Part shown: in pieces, positions 36,044 to 45,624 of the stretch
How the letters are laid out: each line of letters starts with the position of its first letter
Position numbering within the stretch: position 1 is the first letter of the stretch
From: Flavobacteriales bacterium
Lineage (GTDB): Bacteria; Bacteroidota; Bacteroidia; CAIKAF01
Direction: 5' to 3'
Assembly (NCBI GenBank): GCA_025055635.1
Contig: JANWWQ010000003.1
Location: 36,352-100,351, forward strand
Length of the DNA: 64,000 nucleotides
Notes under the pieces: model-generated
Seen by the model: the letters and a program-made list of their open reading frames with translations, nothing else
Database searches by the model: none
What the model was told of the DNA's origin: nothing
Program-made: the position numbers and the translations under genes

Positions 36044-37012
36044 ATGGCTGTCATAGGTACCGATGTCACAGAGGCTGCGCGACGACTGAAAGCCGGGGAG
36101 GTAGTAGCCGTTCCCACTGAAACTGTGTATGGCCTGGCTGCTAATGCGCTCAACCGGCAGGCCGTACTACAAATTTTTAAAATTAAACACCGCCCTTCCT
36201 TTGACCCGCTTATTGTGCATTGTGTGAATGTGGAGGAGGCGTTCCGCTATGCCGTTCGTGTGCCTCCGGCCGCCTTTGTACTGGCCGAAAAATTTTGGCC
36301 TGGACCTCTTACTCTGGTATTGCCCTCGCGGGGTGTGGTGCCCGAAGTGGTCAATGCCGGACTACCCACCGTAGCACTCCGAGTGCCAGCCCATCCCCTG
36401 CTCATCCAGCTATTGCACCAAGTAGATTTTCCTTTGGCTGCACCCAGTGCCAATCCTTTCGGATATGTGAGCCCCACGCAAGCCTCCCACGTTTATGAAC
36501 AATTGGGAGATAAAATAGGGTATATACTGGACGGAGGCCCTTGTCAGTATGGACTGGAAAGCACCATCATCGGATTTGAGAAGAACAAGCCCGTATTGCT
36601 ACGTCTTGGAGCCATTCCCACAGCGCAGCTACTGCAGCTTTTTCCAGACATCACATTTAAAATTCAGGTTTCCTCCAACCCTTTAGCACCGGGCCAACTT
36701 ACCAGCCACTATGCTCCGCGAAAAAAAGTGCTGTGGTGCCAAGATTTTGAAGAAAGCTCAGACTCAGATCCTTTAACAGCTTATCTTGTTTTCGGTTCTA
36801 AAAGGCCCGCCCATGCACCCTCTACCAACATTCTGAATCTCAGCGAACAAGGCAACTACCATGAAGCAGCCCGAAACCTCTACCACCTGTTGCGCCAGTT
36901 TGATGCCGGTCCATGGCATAGGCTCAAAGTGTTTCCTCTTCCTGAAGACGACGAAGGCTTGGCCCACACTATTAACGACAGATTGCGCCGTGCAGCTGCC
37001 AGCTTTTCTTAA
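36044..37012 (+). CDS. L-threonylcarbamoyladenylate synthase (Sua5/TsaC/YrdC)
   Basis: This enzyme makes threonylcarbamoyl-AMP for the t6A modification of tRNAs reading ANN codons. The YrdC domain fills about 1-200: VVAVPTETVYGLAANAL, KIKHRPSFDPLIVH, FWPGPLTLVLPSR and PLAAPSANPFGYVSPT. A C-terminal Sua5-type domain follows (SHYAPRKKVLW), so this 322-residue protein is the Sua5 form rather than the short TsaC. The track's ORF starts 94 codons earlier inside the ABC gene; ATG 36044 is the sensible start. Confidence 0.93.
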   Translation: MAVIGTDVTEAARRLKAGEVVAVPTETVYGLAANALNRQAVLQIFKIKHRPSFDPLIVHCVNVEEAFRYAVRVPPAAFVLAEKFWPGPLTLVLPSRGVVPEVVNAGLPTVALRVPAHPLLIQLLHQVDFPLAAPSANPFGYVSPTQASHVYEQLGDKIGYILDGGPCQYGLESTIIGFEKNKPVLLRLGAIPTAQLLQLFPDITFKIQVSSNPLAPGQLTSHYAPRKKVLWCQDFEESSDSDPLTAYLVFGSKRPAHAPSTNILNLSEQGNYHEAARNLYHLLRQFDAGPWHRLKVFPLPEDDEGLAHTINDRLRRAAASFS

Positions 37013-37188
37013 GTCTTGAAAGCAAAAAATAAAGGATTCCTCTTGAGAGCCGGCGGATGGTACTGCGAGATAACTTAGACAGTTTCCCTTTCTCCTTTTA
37101 TCTGTCAACATTCCTCAATCGCATAATTTTCTGAGCTATTCAGGCATGTTTCATTCGTTCAGGATGAATTACGGCACATTTTTGGCCT

Positions 37189-37205
37189 AACATTATAGGA
37201 ATGTT
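37189..37205. repeat. Perfect inverted repeat AACATT-N5-AATGTT upstream of lon
   Basis: Six-base arms are separated by ATAGG. The element lies 81 bases before the lon ATG and five bases left of a second repeat of the same 6-5-6 geometry. It is a possible operator; no regulator is assigned. Confidence 0.45.
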
Positions 37206-37210
37206 AAATT

Positions 37211-37227
37211 TCCTGATTTATTCAGGA
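37211..37227. repeat. Perfect inverted repeat TCCTGA-N5-TCAGGA upstream of lon
   Basis: Six-base arms are separated by TTTAT. The half-site TTCAGG also occurs at 37139-37144 and 37158-37163 in the same intergenic region, which supports a repeated binding motif rather than a lone palindrome. Confidence 0.45.
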
Positions 37228-37286
37228 TCTTTTATGATTGGCGTGTGTCATATTGTCAGTATCCTGGTTTTTAATTTTTAAATCCC

Positions 37287-39776
37287 ATGAAAAAGCTCCC
37301 GAACATTTTTGTCATTTCAGGAATTGAAAGCGAAGGCGATTTTATACCTGTCCTCAATACCAACGATGAAATCAATCTGAATCTTCCCAATATACCTGAG
37401 CGGCTTCCCATTCTTCCCCTGCGCAATATGGTTCTTTTTCCAGGTGTGGTGGCGCCCATCACGGTGGGCCGCGACAAGTCTATCCACCTGATACGGGAAG
37501 CCTATAAAGGGAACAAAATCATCGGGGTGGTGGCTCAAAAAGAAGGCTCTATTGAAGAGCCCGGTTTTGACGATGTGTATCACACGGGCACGGTGGCCCT
37601 TATTCTCAAGATGCTTCGCATGCCTGACGGCAGTACCACTGTGATTATTCAGGGTCGGTTACGCATGCAGATAAACGCCTTTGTGCAGGAGACCCCTTAC
37701 ATTCTGGCCGATTACAAACTACTTCCTGAGCCTCCGGTGCCCAAAGACTCCAGTGAATTCCAGGCCCTTATCAGCACGATCAAAGATGTGGCCGTTCAAA
37801 TCATTGAACAATCACCAGAAATTCCTTCTGAAGCGGCGATTGCCGTCCGTAACATTGAGAACCCTGAGTTTCTTATCCACTTTGTGGCTAACAATATGAA
37901 CGTTAGCCTGAGCGAAAAACAAAAAATCTTAGAAACTTCAGGAATTCAGGAAAGGGCGAATCTGGTATTGTACCATCTTAATAAAGAACTTGCGATTTTG
38001 GAGCTGAAAAATAAAATCCGCAACAAAACCAAGCAGGACATTGATCAGCAGCAGAAAGAGTATTTCCTGCACCAACAGATGAAAGTGTTGCAGGAAGAGC
38101 TCGGCCAGGGCCCTAACCAGGAAATTGAAGAATTAAAGAAAAAAGCTCAGACTAAAAATTGGAGTGAGGCTGTAGCTCGCCACTTTGAAAAAGAAATTGC
38201 AAAACTGGAAAGGATGAATCCTAACTCTGCCGATTATCCTGTCCAGTTAAATTATTTGCATCTGCTTACTGAACTGCCTTGGAACGAATACACACAAGAC
38301 AACTACGATCTTAAAAATGCTGAAAATATCCTGGATCGTGACCACTTTGGGATGAAAAAAATTAAAGAGCGCATCCTGGAATATCTGGCTGTGCTGAAGC
38401 TGAAATCGGATATGAAGGCCCCCATTCTATGTTTTGTGGGTCCGCCAGGGGTTGGTAAAACTTCCCTTGGTCGCTCTATCGCTGAGGCCCTGGGCCGTAA
38501 ATATGTACGAATGGCCCTGGGTGGTCTTAAGGATGAGTCTGAAATCCGAGGCCATCGCAAAACTTACGTGGGGGCTATGCCTGGCCGGATTATTCAGAAT
38601 CTTCGCAAATGTGGATCCTCAAACCCTGTGTTCGTGTTGGATGAACTGGACAAAATCAGTGCTTCCTTTCAGGGTGACCCGGCTTCGGCCCTTCTGGAAG
38701 TTCTGGATCCCGAACAAAACAGCACCTTTTTGGATAATTATTTGGAAGTGGAATATGATCTATCCCGGGTGATGTTCATTGGGACAGCCAATACCACGTC
38801 CACCATCCATCCTGCCTTACGAGACCGTATGGAAATTGTGGAACTTACTGGCTATAGCGTAGAAGAAAAGGTGGAGATTGCTCGGAGGCACCTTTTGCCC
38901 AAACAAATCAAGGAAAACGGTCTTCAACCCGGGCAATTAAAGCTGAGAAAAGGCCAAATAGCTTGGTTGGTAGAACATTATACGAACGAATCCGGCGTGC
39001 GTCAGTTAGACAGATTGTTGGCTAAACTTGCCCGAGCCAAGGCCCGCCAGTTGGCCGAACCCCAGAATGGCGTCCCTGCCTCCATCAAACCCGGATTTAC
39101 TGAAAAAGAATTAATTAAAATTCTGGGTCCTCCCCATCCTAAAGAAAAAACTATAGATAACAACTTTGCCGGAGTTGTTACAGGCCTTGCTTGGACAGCT
39201 ACGGGGGGCGACATCATTTTTGTAGAAACTTCCATCACGGGAGGTCAGGGCAAGCTAACTCTCACGGGAAGTCTTGGCGAAGTGATGAAAGAATCCGCCA
39301 TAATTGCCTTAGAGTATTTCAAGAAAATAAGCCCTCGATACCAGATACCCTTTAAGTTGTTTGAAAAAACCAACGTGCATATTCACGTGCCTGAAGGGGC
39401 GGTGCCTAAGGATGGTCCATCCGCAGGTATCACCATATTTACGGCCATTGCTTCGGCCTTCACGCAATTGAAAGTGAAAAAAGCCTTGGCGATGACCGGT
39501 GAGCTCACCCTGCGTGGTGAAGTCCTGCCCGTAGGAGCTATTAAGGAAAAACTCCTGGCCGCCCGTCGGGCCGGTATACGCGAGGTGATTCTTTCCGAGA
39601 AAAACAGGCCCGATGTGGGCCAGATTGAACCCGAATATCTCCACAACCTTACCTTTCATTATGTGAAAAGAGCTGAAGAAGTGCTGGATATTGCTTTGAC
39701 AAACCAGAAAGTGAAAGATCCGATTGATTTCAGTATATATCTGAAAGAAAGCCCTACGGTTTCGGTCACAGCCTAG
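37287..39776 (+). CDS. lon: ATP-dependent protease Lon
   Basis: Lon degrades misfolded and selected regulatory proteins in the cytosol. The 829 residues contain the N-terminal LON domain ([18 protein letters not shown]), coiled-coil [23 protein letters not shown]+ Walker [13 protein letters not shown], Walker B FVLDELDK, and the protease domain with catalytic Ser in [11 protein letters not shown] and Lys in [15 protein letters not shown] 274-base intergenic region with two tandem inverted repeats precedes it. A TAATTTTT box lies seven bases before the ATG. Start ATG 37287 matches the family's long N-terminus. Confidence 0.97.
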   Translation: MKKLPNIFVISGIESEGDFIPVLNTNDEINLNLPNIPERLPILPLRNMVLFPGVVAPITVGRDKSIHLIREAYKGNKIIGVVAQKEGSIEEPGFDDVYHTGTVALILKMLRMPDGSTTVIIQGRLRMQINAFVQETPYILADYKLLPEPPVPKDSSEFQALISTIKDVAVQIIEQSPEIPSEAAIAVRNIENPEFLIHFVANNMNVSLSEKQKILETSGIQERANLVLYHLNKELAILELKNKIRNKTKQDIDQQQKEYFLHQQMKVLQEELGQGPNQEIEELKKKAQTKNWSEAVARHFEKEIAKLERMNPNSADYPVQLNYLHLLTELPWNEYTQDNYDLKNAENILDRDHFGMKKIKERILEYLAVLKLKSDMKAPILCFVGPPGVGKTSLGRSIAEALGRKYVRMALGGLKDESEIRGHRKTYVGAMPGRIIQNLRKCGSSNPVFVLDELDKISASFQGDPASALLEVLDPEQNSTFLDNYLEVEYDLSRVMFIGTANTTSTIHPALRDRMEIVELTGYSVEEKVEIARRHLLPKQIKENGLQPGQLKLRKGQIAWLVEHYTNESGVRQLDRLLAKLARAKARQLAEPQNGVPASIKPGFTEKELIKILGPPHPKEKTIDNNFAGVVTGLAWTATGGDIIFVETSITGGQGKLTLTGSLGEVMKESAIIALEYFKKISPRYQIPFKLFEKTNVHIHVPEGAVPKDGPSAGITIFTAIASAFTQLKVKKALAMTGELTLRGEVLPVGAIKEKLLAARRAGIREVILSEKNRPDVGQIEPEYLHNLTFHYVKRAEEVLDIALTNQKVKDPIDFSIYLKESPTVSVTA

Positions 39777-39837
39777 TTTTTGAGAAATTTTTCCGCGGGG
39801 GTCGGCCCTCTTAACTGAATTCCAGGGCATCGTCCAC

Positions 39838-39845
39838 TACTTTTG
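39838..39845 (+). promoter_or_regulatory. -7 box directly before coaX (near-leaderless start)
   Basis: TACTTTTG ends seven bases before the coaX ATG, identical to the box before tRNA-Leu. Transcription would start within about two to four bases of the start codon. Confidence 0.55.
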
Positions 39846-39852
39846 CGAGCCC

Positions 39853-40584
39853 ATGAGGCTTGCGATTGACATCGGTAATTCCTATGTGAAGTGGGCCATT
39901 TTACAAGGCAATCAGGTAATATCCCTAGATGTATTTGAGCCTACCCATTTGCCGGTGAAAATCAGAAATCTGGACCCTCTAGCAGGCAATACGGGCATCA
40001 TTTCCACGGTAAAGGCCCTTCATCCCAGCCTCATTGCCGCCCTGCGCGAAAAGGGCCAATTCCTTTTCCTGGACAGCAAAACACCCATACCCATCGGCAA
40101 CAAATATAAGAGCCCGGAAACATTAGGTTCTGATAGGATTGCGGTGTCTGTGGGTGGAAACGCTGAATTCCGAAATGTGGACTTATTGATCGTGGACTGC
40201 GGTACCTGCCTGAAGTTAAATTTTGTCAACCGCTTAAACGAATTTGTTGGAGGCTCTATCTCCCCTGGACTGAAAATGCGTTTTAAAGCTTTAAATCAAT
40301 ACACAGATAAGCTGCCCTTAGTCTCCGTGAGGCCCGATCAAAGAGATTTCATGCTCATCGGTGACAACACGGAAAATTCCATCATTTCTGGAGTAGTGCA
40401 CGGGATGGTGGCCGAAATTGACGGCATCATCAATCGCTATAAAGAAATCCATCCCCACGTGAAAGTGATCCTAACGGGTGGAGATGCTGAATTCCTGGCC
40501 CCGCGCATTAAAAACCCCGTATTTCTCAAAAAAAATCTGGTCATTACCGGACTGGCAGAAATTTTAAGTTTTAATAATTTGTGA
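39853..40584 (+). CDS. coaX: Type III pantothenate kinase
   Basis: CoaX phosphorylates pantothenate, the first step of CoA synthesis, independent of CoA feedback. The 243 residues show MRLAIDIGNSYVKWAIL (phosphate-1), the PxxLGxDR-like SPETLGSDRIAVSVG, catalytic VDCGTCLKLNFV and GGSISPGLKMRFKAL. It heads the coaX-OMP-TPR-lptC-membrane protein-CNNM run, whose members lie within 30 bases of each other or overlap. Confidence 0.96.
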   Translation: MRLAIDIGNSYVKWAILQGNQVISLDVFEPTHLPVKIRNLDPLAGNTGIISTVKALHPSLIAALREKGQFLFLDSKTPIPIGNKYKSPETLGSDRIAVSVGGNAEFRNVDLLIVDCGTCLKLNFVNRLNEFVGGSISPGLKMRFKALNQYTDKLPLVSVRPDQRDFMLIGDNTENSIISGVVHGMVAEIDGIINRYKEIHPHVKVILTGGDAEFLAPRIKNPVFLKKNLVITGLAEILSFNNL

Positions 40585-40585
40585 T

Positions 40586-41878
40586 ATGATGCGCCCACCC
40601 TGGCAGGCGCTGGCACACGGGTTTTTTTTATGGACAGGTGTTCATGCCCAATATGGCGTATTCAGTCCGTATTCTCGGCTGGGTTTGGGTTTGCCTTACC
40701 ATGATGTGGTGGCGCCGGCAGGTTTTCTGGGACCAGCCTCAGTGGCTGCCCGCCAGGGAGCCCTCCTGAACCCTGCCAATCCGGCCTCCTATTCGGCACT
40801 GGAACATTTAATGCTTCAGTTTGGCATGGAAGCACAGCAATACAGGCAATTCAGGGGTGATGCCAGCCAGAATGGAAACCATGCGTTTTTCAGCCAGTTT
40901 GCACTTGCTTTACCTCTATGGTCACAAAAAATGACTCTGGCTGTGGGATTCCTACCTTATACGGGCACACGTTACAGCTATCAGTCAGAAAACCAGTTAG
41001 TTAGCCCTGACGATACCTTCTTGGTAAGGCACTTTTATGAGGGCCATGGGGGGGTGGACCGTTTTTTTCTGGGCTGGTCCGTGAAGTTTTTAAAAGGCTT
41101 AAGCCTGGGCCTTAATGGCCTGGTTTACCTTGGTCAGATTCAAAAAGACAAGATCACCCATTACCCGGATGTCACAGGCTTTATCCAGACCCGCTTTCGC
41201 GAAAGCCAACGTATACGCGGACCTGGCCTGGAAGCCGGTATACAGTATGAGATTACTTGGAGAAAGGTTCTTGTCACGCTGGGAGCAGCCGGGGAATATG
41301 GCTTTGGGGCCCGCAGTCTGGAAACCCGTCAAACCGATTATTATTACGGCAACTACGGAGATAACCCCCTTTTTTCCGAATTGGTTTCCGATCGGAGGGT
41401 GACCGTGCGTCGGCCCTCGGCGTTGCGGGGAGGATTTTCCTGTGGAAAGCCTGGCCAATGGATGATCTTTGCGGGAGTGGATCACACCTTCTGGGCCGCT
41501 TACCGCTACGATGGCATCCCTGAACCGCTTTTTGGTAACCGCAGCGCCAGAGCCCTGGCCGCCGAATTTTTACCGTTCCGTAAGAGCCTCAAAAGCCCTG
41601 GCGCCTTCACATCTATTCAGGTTTCCTTTCGTTACACCACCGAGGCCCTCCGCCCTGAAGGGCAACCTTTCCGTACGTTTGGCATAGGATTTGGGCTTTC
41701 CATTCCTTGGCTCACCAATTCGCTCATGGATCGTAAGCTCACCTCTTGGCTTAATGCGGGGGTTGATTACAGCTTAACGCGCCATCCCAGCCCCGCCGTC
41801 ACGGGCTCTGATGTGTTCCGTCTAATTTTGGCCGTTAATCTTAGAGATAAATGGTCACCAAAATTTAAATATAATTAA
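40586..41878 (+). CDS. Predicted outer-membrane beta-barrel protein
   Basis: This 430-residue protein starts with a short signal (ALAHGFFLWTGVHAQ) and the pattern YGVFSPYSRLGLGLPY, which I recall from Bacteroidota outer-membrane proteins located next to coaX. Alternating hydrophobic/polar strands with aromatic ends, for example MTLAVGFLPYTGTRYSY and LTSWLNAGVDYSLTRH, suggest a FadL/PorP-like barrel. The function is unknown; its position with lptC hints at a role in envelope building. Confidence 0.75.
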   Translation: MMRPPWQALAHGFFLWTGVHAQYGVFSPYSRLGLGLPYHDVVAPAGFLGPASVAARQGALLNPANPASYSALEHLMLQFGMEAQQYRQFRGDASQNGNHAFFSQFALALPLWSQKMTLAVGFLPYTGTRYSYQSENQLVSPDDTFLVRHFYEGHGGVDRFFLGWSVKFLKGLSLGLNGLVYLGQIQKDKITHYPDVTGFIQTRFRESQRIRGPGLEAGIQYEITWRKVLVTLGAAGEYGFGARSLETRQTDYYYGNYGDNPLFSELVSDRRVTVRRPSALRGGFSCGKPGQWMIFAGVDHTFWAAYRYDGIPEPLFGNRSARALAAEFLPFRKSLKSPGAFTSIQVSFRYTTEALRPEGQPFRTFGIGFGLSIPWLTNSLMDRKLTSWLNAGVDYSLTRHPSPAVTGSDVFRLILAVNLRDKWSPKFKYN

Positions 41879-41908
41879 AAAAATTTTTTGCTATTTTATA
41901 TCCTGGTT

Positions 41909-43243
41909 ATGAAACGTATATCACTTACCTGGATCACGGTAACGAGCTTTTCCTTAACCACGCTTTTGCAGGAAAACAGCCATGCGCAGGTGGATTCTAT
42001 TGAAATTAAAAAGCAGTATTCCATCTGTAAGGAATACATGAATCAGAAAAATTACGCCGATGCCCTGCCGGCCTGGAGATTTCTGCTGCAAAATGCTCCT
42101 GAAAAGTATCAGGGCATTTATGTGTGGGGAAATGAGCTCATGAAAGACCTTATTAAAAAAGAAACTGACCCCAGGAGAAAAGAAAAACTGGTGGACACCC
42201 TTCTCATGCTCCACGATATGCGCATCCGTTTGGCTGCGAAGGATCCCCAGAAATTTGGGGAAGTGGGGGATATCAAGGGTCGCAAGGCCTTTGATATGAT
42301 GACTTACCGCAAAGACCGCGAAGATGAAATTTTTAATCTTCTGAAAGAGAGCGTGGAGCTACGTAAAGAAAAGTCCTCTGCGGCTGTGCTCTCTTCATAC
42401 ATGCAATATGCTTTTAACTTCCTGCGTGCCGGAAAATTCAATTGTGACCAGCTTGTAGAGCTATACAGCACATTAACTGATTACGCCAATGCAGCCTATG
42501 CAGCCAAAAAAGATAGTGCATATCTGAAAGCACAGGCCAATCTAGATAAGCTTGCCGAGGCCTGTTTGGATTGTAAGAATTTGGTGGAGATTTATCAGAA
42601 ATATTTTGATTCCAAAAAGAATGATCCCGAGTGGGTGCGTAAGGCAGCTGCCAATCTGGAAAGAAAAGAATGTCATAAAAAAGACGAATACAAAACCCGG
42701 CCTGTGGTGGGACAAATATTCCAGGAAAATACTCGCCTGGTGGGCACCGCTGACGCTTATTACAAATTGGCTGCCTATTATTTTGGCCTAGGGCAGGACA
42801 AGGAAGGGGAAAGCCATTTGCTCAGAGCCATTGATCTGGAACAGGACAATGAGAAAAAGGCCCAGTATGTGTATTTATTGGCCACAGTCCATTTTCAGAG
42901 AAAAGAATATACCGAAGCCCGGACACATGCCCGTCGGGCTGCTCAACTTAAGCCCAACTGGGGGGATCCCTTCATCCTAATTGGAGATATGTATCGCCAA
43001 AGCTCCTGTGGCGATGATGCATGCAGCAAAGGAGGGCCTGCCTGGGCTGCTGCGGATAAATACCTGTATGCCCGCCAAATTGACCCCTCCTGCGCCGAGA
43101 AAGTGGCCTCCCGATTGGCCGTCGTGCAAAGCCTATACCCTTCCCAGTCTGAATGCTTCTTTCTGAGCCTCAAGGATGGGGATACGTTTAAGGTGGGCTG
43201 CTGGATTGATGAAACCACCACCGTGCGAACCAAAAAGGATTAA
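41909..43243 (+). CDS. Secreted TPR-repeat protein
   Basis: This 444-residue protein has a signal peptide (ISLTWITVTSFSLTTLLQENSHAQ) and helical repeats throughout. Clear TPRs lie near 265-360: ADAYYKLAAYYFGLGQDKEG and QYVYLLATVHFQRKEYTEAR. Cysteines are unusually frequent in the middle and C-terminal parts (CLDC, SSCGDDAC), suggesting disulfides in the periplasm. The track's TTG start is seven codons earlier; the ATG begins the signal peptide. It overlaps lptC by 35 bases. Confidence 0.82.
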   Translation: MKRISLTWITVTSFSLTTLLQENSHAQVDSIEIKKQYSICKEYMNQKNYADALPAWRFLLQNAPEKYQGIYVWGNELMKDLIKKETDPRRKEKLVDTLLMLHDMRIRLAAKDPQKFGEVGDIKGRKAFDMMTYRKDREDEIFNLLKESVELRKEKSSAAVLSSYMQYAFNFLRAGKFNCDQLVELYSTLTDYANAAYAAKKDSAYLKAQANLDKLAEACLDCKNLVEIYQKYFDSKKNDPEWVRKAAANLERKECHKKDEYKTRPVVGQIFQENTRLVGTADAYYKLAAYYFGLGQDKEGESHLLRAIDLEQDNEKKAQYVYLLATVHFQRKEYTEARTHARRAAQLKPNWGDPFILIGDMYRQSSCGDDACSKGGPAWAAADKYLYARQIDPSCAEKVASRLAVVQSLYPSQSECFFLSLKDGDTFKVGCWIDETTTVRTKKD

Positions 43244-43823
43244 AATCTCGGCAAAGGGGAAAACCCTTAATGCTCTGGCAACTCTGCTAGCCTTAATCCT
43301 AGGGTTGGTAGGCTGTTCCGATACGGAAGGAGCGGCCCGCCGGTATCTGGAATCGGGCGATAACAATACTCCCATTTCCCAAATTTTTGACGCAGAAATC
43401 CTTTATACTGACTCCGGCCTGGTGCGGGCCAGGCTCCTGACTCCGCTTATTGCCGATTATCAGACTCGGGAAGGATCCCTGCGGGTGATGCCACGGGGCC
43501 TGAAAGTCCTGCTCTATGAAGCCGGCGGCGAATCTTCTGGCGTTCTGGTGGCCGACAGCGGGGTAATTTATTCTCACAAAGATGAAGTAAGCGCTTTCGG
43601 ACACATTCGCTTTACAAATGATCGGAATGAACAATTGGCTACTTCCGAATTGCACTTTAATACCCGCACATTTGAGTTGTTCACGGAGGCTTTTGTAACC
43701 CTAAGACGTGGCGATGAGGTATTATTTGGTCAGGGGCTGCAGGCAACTAAAAATTTTGCCCATCTGATAATAAGGCGGCCTATGGGACAGTTTTTCCTGG
43801 AAGAGGCTGAGCAAGTCCCTTGA
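43209..43823 (+). CDS. lptC: LPS export periplasmic protein LptC
   Basis: LptC passes LPS from the LptBFG extractor to LptA. This Bacteroidota form is a lipoprotein-like 204-residue protein with lipobox LILGLVGC, then an OstA/LptC beta-jellyroll: FDAEILYTDSGLVRARLLTP, VLVADSGVIYSHKDEVSAFG, LATSELHFNTRTFELFTE. The start is ATG 43209, within the end of the TPR gene. Its stop is directly followed by the ATG of the next gene (TGAATG), so the three are likely translated together. Confidence 0.85.
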   Translation: MKPPPCEPKRIKISAKGKTLNALATLLALILGLVGCSDTEGAARRYLESGDNNTPISQIFDAEILYTDSGLVRARLLTPLIADYQTREGSLRVMPRGLKVLLYEAGGESSGVLVADSGVIYSHKDEVSAFGHIRFTNDRNEQLATSELHFNTRTFELFTEAFVTLRRGDEVLFGQGLQATKNFAHLIIRRPMGQFFLEEAEQVP

Positions 43824-44060
43824 ATGGAGAATGCTTCCCTAGTTTTGGTAGAAAAAATGTCGCGAGGACTGAAATACTACTTGGCTGTCTCCCTGATATT
43901 CTGGACCGCTCTCACTATTTTCTTGAGCGTGGCCGCAGGACTTGAGGTGACGCGCAAGGGATGGCGTCTTTCGATGTGGTATTGTGGACTGGCAGCCTTC
44001 GCGTTAGTGGTAACTTTGCAACGCGTGCGGCGCTTAATGAGATATAGATCCCCGGAATAA
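43824..44060 (+). CDS. Small two-helix membrane protein
   Basis: This 78-residue protein is one I do not recognise. It has two predicted transmembrane helices (YYLAVSLIFWTALTIFLSVAAGL and LSMWYCGLAAFALVVTLQ) and a basic C-terminus (RRLMRYRSPE). It sits without spacing between lptC and the CNNM/CorC gene, so it is presumably expressed with them. Confidence 0.65.
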   Translation: MENASLVLVEKMSRGLKYYLAVSLIFWTALTIFLSVAAGLEVTRKGWRLSMWYCGLAAFALVVTLQRVRRLMRYRSPE

Positions 44061-44067
44061 TGAGCTC

Positions 44068-45339
44068 ATGACCAACGTATTGTGGATTGTGTTTACGGTT
44101 GTGCTTTCTGCTCTGTTTTCAGGGCTGGAGATTGCCTATGTTTCGTCCAACCCCTTAAAGCTGGAAATAGCGCGAAAGAATAGTAGGCTGACGGGTTTTT
44201 TTCTGGGATACTTCCAGCGCCGCCCTGACCGCTTTATCGGGACCATGGTTGTGGGTAACAACATTGTGCTGGTGCTCTATGGTATCTTGATGTCGGAGGC
44301 GCTTGCCCCTCTGATTATGAATGCATGGAGCTTGACAGGCAACCCTCCAGACATGGCGCTTATAAACCTGGGCCAAGTGGTGCTCTCATCGGCTTTTATA
44401 CTGGTGGTGGCCGAGTTTTTGCCCAAGGCTCTTTTCTCTGCCAATCCAGAAGGCTCTCTTAAGTCACTCTCCTTGCCTGCCTTTGTCCTCTATCACTTGG
44501 TTTATCCAGCCGCTGCGGTGATCTTATTGATCACAGAGGGGGCCTTTCGGATTGTTGGAAGCCCGCGAAATAATAGACCCGCTTATAGTGTGAAGGACTT
44601 GTGGCACCTCGTGGAAGAAAACCGGCCAACCACCGGAACGAACTCTGAACAAACAAGTCAGGAAATAACAATATTTAGAAAGGCGCTGGCATTTCGTAAT
44701 GCCCGGGCCCGCGATTGTATGGTGCCGCGCAACGATGTGGTAGCCGTTGAGGTAGATACCCCAATTGATAAGGTTGTGGAGATATTCGCCCACACTGGCT
44801 ATTCCAAGCTTCCTGTTTTTAGGGGCACTATTGACCACATCATTGGATATGTGCACAGCTTTTCTGTGTTTTCGCGACCAGAGAGTTTGCACGCTTGCCT
44901 GAAGCCAGTTCTGTTTGTACCAGAGTCGCGGCCGATCAGGAATATCTTAACGGATCTGCTGGCGCGACGTTTGAGCCTAGCGGTGGTGGTGGACGAATTC
45001 GGAGGTACGGCAGGTATTCTCACCACCGAAGATGTAATAGAAGAAATTTTTGGGGAAATAGCCGATGAACATGATAGCGGGGATGAACTCGTTGAGAAGT
45101 GTTTGGAGGATGGTGTGTATCTCTTCAGCGGGCGCCTTGAGATTGATTACCTAAATGAAAAGTATGGTCTTGGATTACCAGAAAGTGAGGAATACAACAC
45201 CTTGGCCGGCTTTGTGCTGAGCATGGCTGGTACTATCCCAGCCGTTGGAGAAGAGTTCCAGTATGAATCCTGGCACGTGAAAGTGCGCCGAGTAAACGCA
45301 GGCCGGATAGAAGAAATAGAGTTGCGGTCTTCGCAATAA
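44068..45339 (+). CDS. CNNM/CorC-family membrane transporter-associated protein
   Basis: This 423-residue protein belongs to the HlyC/CorC family, linked to magnesium or cobalt efflux. The CNNM (DUF21) membrane domain covers about 1-185 (LFSGLEIAYVSSNPLKLEIA, FLPKALF), the CBS pair about 205-325 (ARDCMVPRNDVVAVEVD, VVVDEFGGTAGILTTEDVIE), and the CorC_HlyC ligand-like domain the C-terminus (FSGRLEIDYLNEKYGLGLP, YNTLAGFVLS). It is last in the coaX run; tRNA-Gln follows 29 bases later. Confidence 0.93.
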   Translation: MTNVLWIVFTVVLSALFSGLEIAYVSSNPLKLEIARKNSRLTGFFLGYFQRRPDRFIGTMVVGNNIVLVLYGILMSEALAPLIMNAWSLTGNPPDMALINLGQVVLSSAFILVVAEFLPKALFSANPEGSLKSLSLPAFVLYHLVYPAAAVILLITEGAFRIVGSPRNNRPAYSVKDLWHLVEENRPTTGTNSEQTSQEITIFRKALAFRNARARDCMVPRNDVVAVEVDTPIDKVVEIFAHTGYSKLPVFRGTIDHIIGYVHSFSVFSRPESLHACLKPVLFVPESRPIRNILTDLLARRLSLAVVVDEFGGTAGILTTEDVIEEIFGEIADEHDSGDELVEKCLEDGVYLFSGRLEIDYLNEKYGLGLPESEEYNTLAGFVLSMAGTIPAVGEEFQYESWHVKVRRVNAGRIEEIELRSSQ

Positions 45340-45351
45340 TGATATTTTACA

Positions 45352-45359
45352 TAATTTTG
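45352..45359 (+). promoter_or_regulatory. -7 promoter box for tRNA-Gln
   Basis: TAATTTTG ends nine bases before the mature tRNA, the same geometry as at tRNA-Leu. Confidence 0.5.
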
Positions 45360-45368
45360 CACTGCGTT

Positions 45369-45439
45369 TGCCCGATCGTCTAACGGCAGGACAGCAGATT
45401 TTGGTTCTGCGTGTGTTGGTTCGAATCCAGCTCGGGCAA
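45369..45439 (+). tRNA. tRNA-Gln (TTG)
   Basis: This is a 71-base tRNA. The acceptor TGCCCGA pairs with TCGGGCA, discriminator A. The anticodon stem GCAGA/TCTGC holds loop TTTTGGT, anticodon TTG. The T-arm contains GGTTCGAATCC. CCA is not encoded. Confidence 0.95.
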
Positions 45440-45448
45440 CGGTCATCA

Positions 45449-45471
45449 GGGGCCTAATGGCCCCTTTTTTT
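45449..45471 (+). terminator. Intrinsic terminator after tRNA-Gln
   Basis: A perfect stem GGGGCC-TAAT-GGCCCC is followed by a run of seven T. It ends the tRNA-Gln transcript and possibly the coaX-CNNM run. Confidence 0.85.
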
Positions 45472-45624
45472 ATTGGCTTTTGAGCCTAGCACATCACCCT
45501 TCTTAAAAATGAATTTTCCAGCCAATCCAGCACTTTACTTCATTTTCGTCAGTTAAGCGATATAGGGAATTCCTTTTGCTCTGGAAAAATATTTACATTA
45601 AATGGCGTAATAGGTGGGTCTTCT

